Source: Trichobilharzia regenti
Taxonomy: Eukaryota; Platyhelminthes; Trematoda; Strigeidida; Schistosomatidae
Assembly (NCBI GenBank): GCA_944472135.2
Contig: OX235270.1
Span: 81,725,168-81,789,167, forward strand
Length of the DNA: 64,000 nucleotides
Direction of reading: 5' to 3'
The position numbers were made by a program, and so were the translations under genes. Below are positions 57,917 to 64,000 of the stretch, piece after piece; positions within the stretch are counted from its first letter, which is position 1; each line of letters opens with the position of its first letter. The notes beneath the pieces were generated by a model, which made no database searches, had not been told where the DNA came from, and saw nothing but the letters and a program-made list of their open reading frames with translations.

Positions 57917-58139
57917 GTAAAATTGAATTCAATAATTAACATGACCCCTTGCACAATAGGTGGTTCTTGTGGCCCAACTGGTCTAATAGATAACACTTCA
58001 GCGTTTTAAACTATGGGCGCTGGGTTCGAGCGTCGGTGGGAACATCATCACTGACTCACTGCGGAATGCAGGCGCATCCAGATGACTAGTCCTAAATGGA
58101 ACGAAATGTGCATACTAGGTTCCACAATGCTAGTCACCA
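57871..58139 (+). mobile_element. tRNA-derived SINE (SM-alpha-like), copy 2
   Basis: Homologous along its length to 18733-18993: same head (tcaacctgagaccgagcac), same tRNA-like core (ggcccaactggtctaataga, gggttcgagcgtcggtggg) and same end (ctagtcacca). The A box is more eroded than in copy 1. Confidence 0.75.
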
Positions 58140-59285
58140 ATCAAAATTACATACTGGCGAAGATTTTATTGGCGTGCATAACCCAATCTTATAGGCTAGG
58201 CCAAATATCGGTCGGACTGGGTGGAATGAATTCGAATCTTTTAAAGGATATTATCTCTGTCAATATTGTAGTCACTTCTCTCTAATGAATAAAAGCAAGC
58301 ACAAAATCTCTCTGCCTATAGTCTACTACTCACATTTAGTCAACTCCCTTATTTTGGCGAAAAGAATCATCATTAACTTATTTTTAGCGTCATAGATTCA
58401 TATGTAAATATGGAATGGGAGAAGATAAGCATTGGACCTTTATTAAGGAGAAGGCACATATTTACACATTCTTAGCCATATCAATGTTCAGCTAGGTTAG
58501 AGGACAATAAATTATTCTGATTGGTTGGCGATTGCGCAAAAGTAAACAAGCTCTCCAATGAGGTTAATTCATGTTCGCAACGTAAACTCTGCAGATATAT
58601 ATATGTATATACATATATATATATATATAATCTTTAAAAAATATCAACATAAATCTAAAATATTTGAATGTGAATTTAACTGAAGGTTTATTTGGTTTGA
58701 AAGCAAATTTAATCCCAGTGTGGCGCTATTTGATGACAAACCTACTAAAAATAAATAAATATATTTTTAAGTCTTCAGTGAATAACATAAGCCTAGCCCC
58801 CTGGCCAGTGGGTTCACGAAGATAAGTTGGTGCGCATTGGTGGTGGCAAATAATTTAACACATTACGATGAATTGAAGGCAGTTGAAAAATGTAACTGAT
58901 TGCATTGCAGTCTATAGTCACTCATTCCCAGCTTACTCTTAACAAAGTTATGCAGTATTACAACCATTTTTACAAGCATATGCAAACTGTAGCTAACTTC
59001 CAGTATATTGTAAATACTTTTTTAAGTTACATTTATAACAAAAATTAAGTTCAAAAGGTTGGTGAGTGGACAAAGAATATTCTTTCCAACGAATTCTTCG
59101 TAAGGTTCTGTATTTATATGACCATAATAATTTAAGGAATATTGATACTAACATCAATGTTTTAAATTACATTAAGTCAGCAGTATCGACATTTCGAAAA
59201 CATCATTAAGAGAGAGATAATATACATCAGTATAGCACTAAACTGAATATATCAAATAAATCAAGAGAGGTAACAGAAGATTTAT
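58140..59285. other. AT-rich intergenic, nothing recognised
   Basis: It includes an AT-repeat cluster at about 58595-58632. No gene supported. Confidence 0.4.
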
Positions 59286-60300
59286 GAATTTATAGGCTCA
59301 ACAGGAGGTCAGGCTAGCAACGGTGGCTGGCTGGACCTGCTTCTTTTGCACTCCGGTTGATTTAGACGAATTGTAATGACCTCTGCTTCTCGGAGTGTTA
59401 GGTATCTAAAGGCCTTTGGTAATTTATTCGATATCAGGTACATCACAGAGAAAGATTTTTCAATGCTATCTTGTTTGAACGAGGTGATCCAATATGAAAA
59501 TGTTGGTGGTTTTAACAACATCTCTATTTAACCACTCTGGTAGGTGGTCTGGAGAACGAAAAATTAGGTTCCAAGAGGAAAACCGTTTGTCTAACTGGCT
59601 TCACAGGAGCAGTTGAATTGATAGATACAACTAGAGATGGGTAGCCTAGGTACTTCATCTTTCAATTTCGTAATCACAACAGGTTGTGTAGAAAATATAA
59701 GTTGCAGCCTACCGGTATTAAACGTTCTTTGAATCGTTTTTATCACCTTCTTGGTTATTATTTCACTTGTTATTTCATCTTTGAATTGTAGTCGTCTATG
59801 TAGAGGCTTCTCGTTAACAGATATACAAGGATTCTGCTGCAGTTGTGTTCTCTGAGCTGAATGGTTTTTTGAGAAGCTTTCATTACCTTACTAGGCAACA
59901 TCTTCAGCGTATACTTCAGTTTGAAGAAGGATTCTTTCCTCCTTTCTTGGCTATGCGTTTAGTGACCGACTTTTCGGGGTAGCTATTTCCAATTAATGAG
60001 CCGTATACAAATTTAAGTTTGCCTTCAGTCATACCTTCTGGACAAATAGCTCTCATCCAATAGCAAACGGTCTTTACCAAATTTCTTCCATATCGGTGAG
60101 GAAAATAGGCTGTGAAAACGTATATACTGAAAGGCCTAAGTACCTTATCAAGCAGATTTCTTCGTATGCTTCCCTCGGCCTACTTGTCAGTAGGACGTCC
60201 ATAAAGGCAATTTTACTTTGAGTTTTTCTTCACTTATGGATCTGTACTTTATTGAATTGAGATTTTATTGCGGTCCTGTCCAAATCATTTTCTCAAAGAA
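59286..60300 (-). pseudogene. Penelope-like element remnant, 3' part
   Basis: Read on the minus strand: KIAFMDVLLTSRPREAYEEI (about 60225-60160, equivalent to the FLDVKL strand of RT), a degraded YSWV..ICP-type region, KKEGRILLQTEVYAED-like frame pieces, PRLPISSCIYQFNCSCEAS (equivalent to CIYQFTC-CGA) and, at 59480-59330, VMYLISNKLPKAFRYLTLREAEVITIRLNQPEC. This order matches the Penelope element at 55125-56541. Several frameshifts and stops make it inactive. It lacks the upstream RT core. Confidence 0.7.
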
Positions 60301-61079
60301 TGGAGGTATCTTCCATACACCTGCCATTAAATGAGAATTTTCTAAGATTGTTCAAAGAACCATCTTCCAGTTTACTCTGAAATAACAATATTTTTTGAAT
60401 TATTACTGTCATATAAATGGAGAACCTGATGCTGGATTTATCCAGAAGAATATTCTGTGTTCATTAATCAATTAAGTTCAGTTATAAGATTAATCACGAA
60501 GTAAATTCAATTAATTTCGGTCACACATTTGGGACTTGTCAATCTGATGTGTTGACATCCCAGTGAATGATGATGTTCCCACTGAGAATAAAATCTAGCA
60601 AACATCATTTCAAATGCCGAAGTGTCTCCCACTATGCCAGATACATCTGTCCAGCAATAACTATAAGATTTATGCTTAAATACTTTTCTCACAGACTTGC
60701 TTTATTATAATAGTCAGTAAATATACTTATCCATGTGAAAAGGAAACGGTTCATCAAGAATAAATAATGATTTAAAGGTCATGAAACTGATAAAATAGAG
60801 TTTGAATTTAAAATACGACATATGTTGCTTATTAAGTAGGTCAGTTGAGCCATTTAATGTGTCAACAATATTTAAACTCTTCGATAGTATATTAAATAAA
60901 ATTCTTTGAATAATGTTTATACCTTCCTTTCTTCACTGAATTAAATTTTAATTATCGCAGAGAGATTGACCTGTATTTCACTAATTTTAAATTTACTCAA
61001 GTATAAAAATTTTTTAAAGAGAAAAAATATTTCTATCTGATAGAGAATCACTGGAAAACTTGGAAGTATGTGGTCCTAG
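60301..61079. other. AT-rich intergenic, nothing recognised
   Basis: May contain further eroded Penelope sequence at its left end. No gene supported. Confidence 0.35.
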
Positions 61080-61199
61080 TTCGAGACTCTTCATCAGTAC
61101 TCATCCTCTGGGGTTCGAACTGAAACCTGTACGCAATCAAATCGTTGCAAATCAACGTTTAACCTGATGCTTGTTTGTTACTGACTGAAGGACAAGGTT

Positions 61200-61530
61200 T
61201 CCTGCAGTTCTAATGAGAAGCTGTGGTCAGTGTTAGTGAAGATAAACACTCACCACACGTGACATTGGATAATGGTAGTTGAACATGAATTCTTAGAAGT
61301 TAGAATTCATGAGCTTGACATTGGATCGGGTGCCAGTGGCTGAATGGTCTACGAGCTTTCCTTGTAACCTGAAGGCCCTGAGTTTGAACGTCGGTGGGGG
61401 GGGGTCAGTATTTCCAATAAGTCCCAAAATAGGATTTAACAGATGCCCAGTACTCCATCACTGGTTTTCAGTGGTTCTCGAAATGGTATCAACTGGTGGT
61501 CAAACTTGAAACAAATCAAATCCCTGTAGA
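61200..61530 (+). mobile_element. tRNA-derived SINE family 2, copy 2
   Basis: Contains gtgccagtggctgaatggtc, cttgtaacctgaaggccctg and an eroded B box (gagtttgaacgtcgg), followed by a run of nine G and an aagtcccaaaataggattta tail. The head agaagttagaattcatgag matches the copy at 50590-50900. Confidence 0.7.
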
Positions 61531-61839
61531 TTAACTCTCAAAAAATATTTCTACTTCAAAAATGATTTGAATAATTTAGTTGTATTCTTATTAATAAAAG
61601 TTTACTTGGTAATATTAAATGTGTAGTTGATTGTTTTAGGGCATTTAAAGAAAAGATAATAAGTATGATAAAGATACTTTTTCAAAGACATTATCGTCTA
61701 CAGTCAGTCATACAATCTCGACTAGCTTGGTGAATGCACTGCAAACTTGTCTGATGAAATTCAGTCAGCGCCAGCACTAAGGACTGGACAAATGACACCG
61801 TTTACTCCCTTGTGACCGACCAACGTAAACACTACTTTC

Positions 61840-62110
61840 AGTTTTGGTGATGAACTTATTTCGGTTAGACAACCACTAGAAACCAAGGTGTACTGGGCAG
61901 CTGTTATGCAACCATGTTACCACCAGGGATTGAATCCAGAGTCCTAAGGTTACAAGGTGAGCTCAAATACCATTCAGCCACTGGGACGAATTCCAGTGGC
62001 CCATCAAATCTAAAGTTTGTCAGTTCTCAATATAGTGTCAATATCATCGGTGAGTATTTGTCCTCACTCCTAATTCGGTGGGCCTCCCTGGTCACAACTT
62101 CCTACTAGAG
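61840..62110 (-). mobile_element. tRNA-derived SINE family 2, copy 3 (inverted)
   Basis: The minus strand reads gtcccagtggctgaatggta, then caccttgtaaccttaggact, then ggattcaatccctggtggta. The head is gtgaggacaaatactcaccg. It is oriented opposite to its neighbours at 61200 and 62140, giving inverted pairs within 1 kb. Confidence 0.72.
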
Positions 62111-62139
62111 CTTCAGGCACCTTCGTCGTCTTGTGAGTC

Positions 62140-62425
62140 ACTGGATTATTTTTCAATTACTGGATTCTGTCTCAGTGGCTGAAGGGTATGTAACTTCGCC
62201 TTGTAACCTGAAGGTCTTGAGTTCAATCCCCGGTAGGGTAATAGGGTGATTATTGATGAAGAGTCCCAGGCAAGGACGAAACAGCTGTTCTGTACACCCT
62301 GGTTCCTAATGGGTCTGTGACTGAAGTGATTTCGTGACGAAAACTGAAATCAGTCGAAGTCTTTGGAGCCAACATTTGGAAAGCAAACATCACTGTCAAT
62401 CGTGAGGCTGAATAACATAGTCTGA
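62140..62425 (+). mobile_element. tRNA-derived SINE family 2, copy 4
   Basis: tctcagtggctgaagggtat, cttgtaacctgaaggtcttg and the B-box-like gagttcaatccccggtaggg, then gaagagtcccaggcaaggac. The 5' head is mostly missing. Confidence 0.68.
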
Positions 62426-62439
62426 AGCAATGGATGACA

Positions 62440-62880
62440 TCGTTTTGAATCCCCCATCTACTAGCTGTCTTTAAGAAGAATAAGTATCCATACAATTTCA
62501 CCAGAGAATGTTTAAAACCAAATCGAAGTACCAACAAGAAACCATCCTCAAAGACAACAACGAAATTCATCTCATTATGTGTATAAAGAATATCTCCGAA
62601 ATAGCGAATGGAATATTAAGACCATTCGAAATAGATATATCAAATAACCCAACACGACCACTCTGTGCAGACCAAAGGATCCAACATAAAAAGAAGGAAG
62701 ATAAGATCAGTATCATTTACAAAATAAATTGTGTATACTGCGGTAAACATTGGTCAAAGTAAGCATCCCCTTCAATTCAGCATCTAAGAGCATAAATCTG
62801 CTGTGAAAAGACACGACATATTTTCCTTCATATTGATATATGTCGACAATTACGGAAACTAATTTGAAGATTATGCGTCA
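62440..62880 (+). pseudogene. Penelope-like endonuclease-end fragment
   Basis: Plus-strand pieces: KNKYPYNFTRECLK (the NGYP-x-x-FI block at the end of RT), then ILRPFEIDI and ISIIYKINCVYCGKHWSK at 62700-62760, the lead-in to the GIY-YIG domain (KINC-x-x-C-x-KHY). The EH-x-x-AVKRHD-like block follows after a frameshift. It belongs to a different Penelope-like subgroup from the copy at 55125, to judge by the Cys spacing (C-x2-C against C-x-C). Inactive. Confidence 0.6.
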
Positions 62881-63100
62881 GTGAAACAGTGCTAGGACGC
62901 TCACCGACCACACAGGTGGTCCGGGGTTCGATCCCCGGCCGACGAACTCCTTTACCTCGCTAAGCCAGAAATAAAGCTGGTAAAGAAGAAAGGTTGGGCA
63001 TGAAGCTAGCAACCCCATCCTGTCAAAATAAGCCCACTGCTACGGAAACTTTAAGTCTCTAGCTTGAAGCCCAATGTTCCGCTAGGAACGTCAAGGAATA
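62870..63100 (+). mobile_element. tRNA-derived SINE family 3, copy 2
   Basis: The tRNA-like head cagtgctaggacgctcaccg is followed by a perfect T-arm (ccggg gttcgat ccccgg). The family-3 tail seen at 50935 is absent. A GC-richer segment with gggcatgaagctagcaaccc follows, which may be another repeat. The acceptor-stem match is poor, so this is not a functional tRNA. Confidence 0.62.
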
Positions 63101-64000
63101 AAAAAATTGATCATTGAGAAAATGCAGAAATTCGAAATAGAGGAAACACTAAAAATATTGTCAGGGAATTTCTAGAAGCCTAGTTAATCAGTTGAATAAT
63201 CAGCTATTAACAAACACATCATTATTGATCAAATTTAGTAATTCATAAAAATATAAATCAAATGACAAGAAAGCTCAATACACTTATGTCAATATTGGCG
63301 AATTCACATAACTTCACCCTATATTAAAGCTTTGGGTGAAGACTTAGTTGTAAGATAATGAACGGCGAATAGAATAAAACACGATAGTAACTCATGTAGT
63401 CGATGGCTGTTGACCTGAGGATTGTAGGACACATATTTCATTTACTTTGATTGGTTTTATAATACAAGAGATGTGGACAATTACACAGCTAAGAATCGAT
63501 GATAATCGTGTGATTAAACTGGTACCTAATCTTTAACCTAGTGACGACATCACACTGCTTTGATCACTACAACATTTCCCTTTTCTGCTTTATAATACTT
63601 TATTACTTTAACTGTTAATTTACACTTTTTTCATTTTGGTAACAAGGGAGTCCTCTAGGTAGTATTAATGAGTCATTCATTTATTTCTATCTATGTGTCT
63701 TTCTTTTATGTTGAACATCTATTCTGAATGAGCATTTCGGTCAACTTAATTTATCAGTTTGTTTTATCAGAGAGAACAGAAATATAGTCTCACATCTATT
63801 AGTATGAATTCGTTGACTGACTAATGACCTATGGAGTTATCCTTGACTGACACCATATTGTCCTATTTAGTGTCATTTGTTTTTTCCAGTTTTGATTTTC
63901 CCGTTAACTGACTGGATTGTTCACATGTCGGCTGCTTGTGTAGGTGCTTCAACCCTGTTTGAAGATTAACTTGATGTAATTTGGTGGATTGCAACTAGCA
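63101..64000. other. Intergenic to window end
   Basis: AT-rich, no gene supported. A short match to the SINE-head hairpin arm lies near 63893-63915. Confidence 0.4.

Noticed and set aside
18830..63000. tRNA genes at 18840, 50740, 51060, 61330, 62170 and 62890
   Set aside because: B boxes are good but acceptor and anticodon stems are eroded, and the same heads recur with shared flanks: these are tRNA-derived SINEs.

Overview
The window looks like a repeat-dominated stretch of a blood-fluke (Schistosoma, Trematoda) nuclear genome. The evidence is a CsRn1/Boudicca-type LTR retrotransposon with its CHCC Gag box, a BEL/Pao Gag, several Penelope-like and RTE/CR1-like retroelement remnants, tRNA-derived SINEs with polymerase III A/B boxes, AT-rich intergenic DNA and a candidate 30-nt intron of the very small kind known in schistosomes. 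The species was not determined. Only two host-type genes are supported: an EFCAB11-like EF-hand protein (9301-9780, +) and a small cysteine-rich secreted protein (19553-19855, -).

Layout. 1-3603: remains of a BEL/Pao element on the minus strand (Gag, frameshifted, no pol), with a 193-bp tandem repeat at its far end. 3673-7037: an internally deleted CsRn1/Boudicca-like element (-) with 4-bp target duplication aggt. 7330-8640: decayed LINE pieces (+). 9301-9810: EF-hand gene. 10170-13090: decayed CR1-like LINE (-). 14030-14690: LINE RT piece (+). 18733-18993: tRNA-type SINE. 19553-19920: secreted-protein gene with a TATA-like box. 20711-50185: a very large satellite array. 50590-64000: SINEs, RTE pieces, three Penelope-like remnants (one with 197-bp inverted terminal repeats) and AT-rich DNA.

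The satellite array is the dominant structure: about 26 kb of tandem units plus a 3.4-kb retrotransposon insertion. It has two zones. Zone A is 19 units of exactly 559 bp (20711-34700; unit 13 carries the insertion). One hybrid unit of 558 bp follows (34701-35258). Zone B is 23 full units plus one partial unit of about 635 bp (35259-50185). B units carry an embedded CCTACA hexanucleotide tract whose copy number (4 to 11) accounts for nearly all unit-length variation. Each unit is itself an old internal duplication that still shows as two related peptide modules, so the satellite probably derives from a protein-coding repeat. One unit (42241-42879) keeps both modules in a single 196-codon frame.

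The retrotransposon inside the array (27629-30993, +) and the one at the left (3673-7037, -) belong to one family. Both lack the RT thumb, RNase H and integrase, and they share a nested deletion, so they appear to be non-autonomous copies mobilised in trans. The genes do not form an operon or pathway; this is an accessory, heterochromatin-like region. A link to a sex chromosome or centromere is possible but not shown by the sequence.
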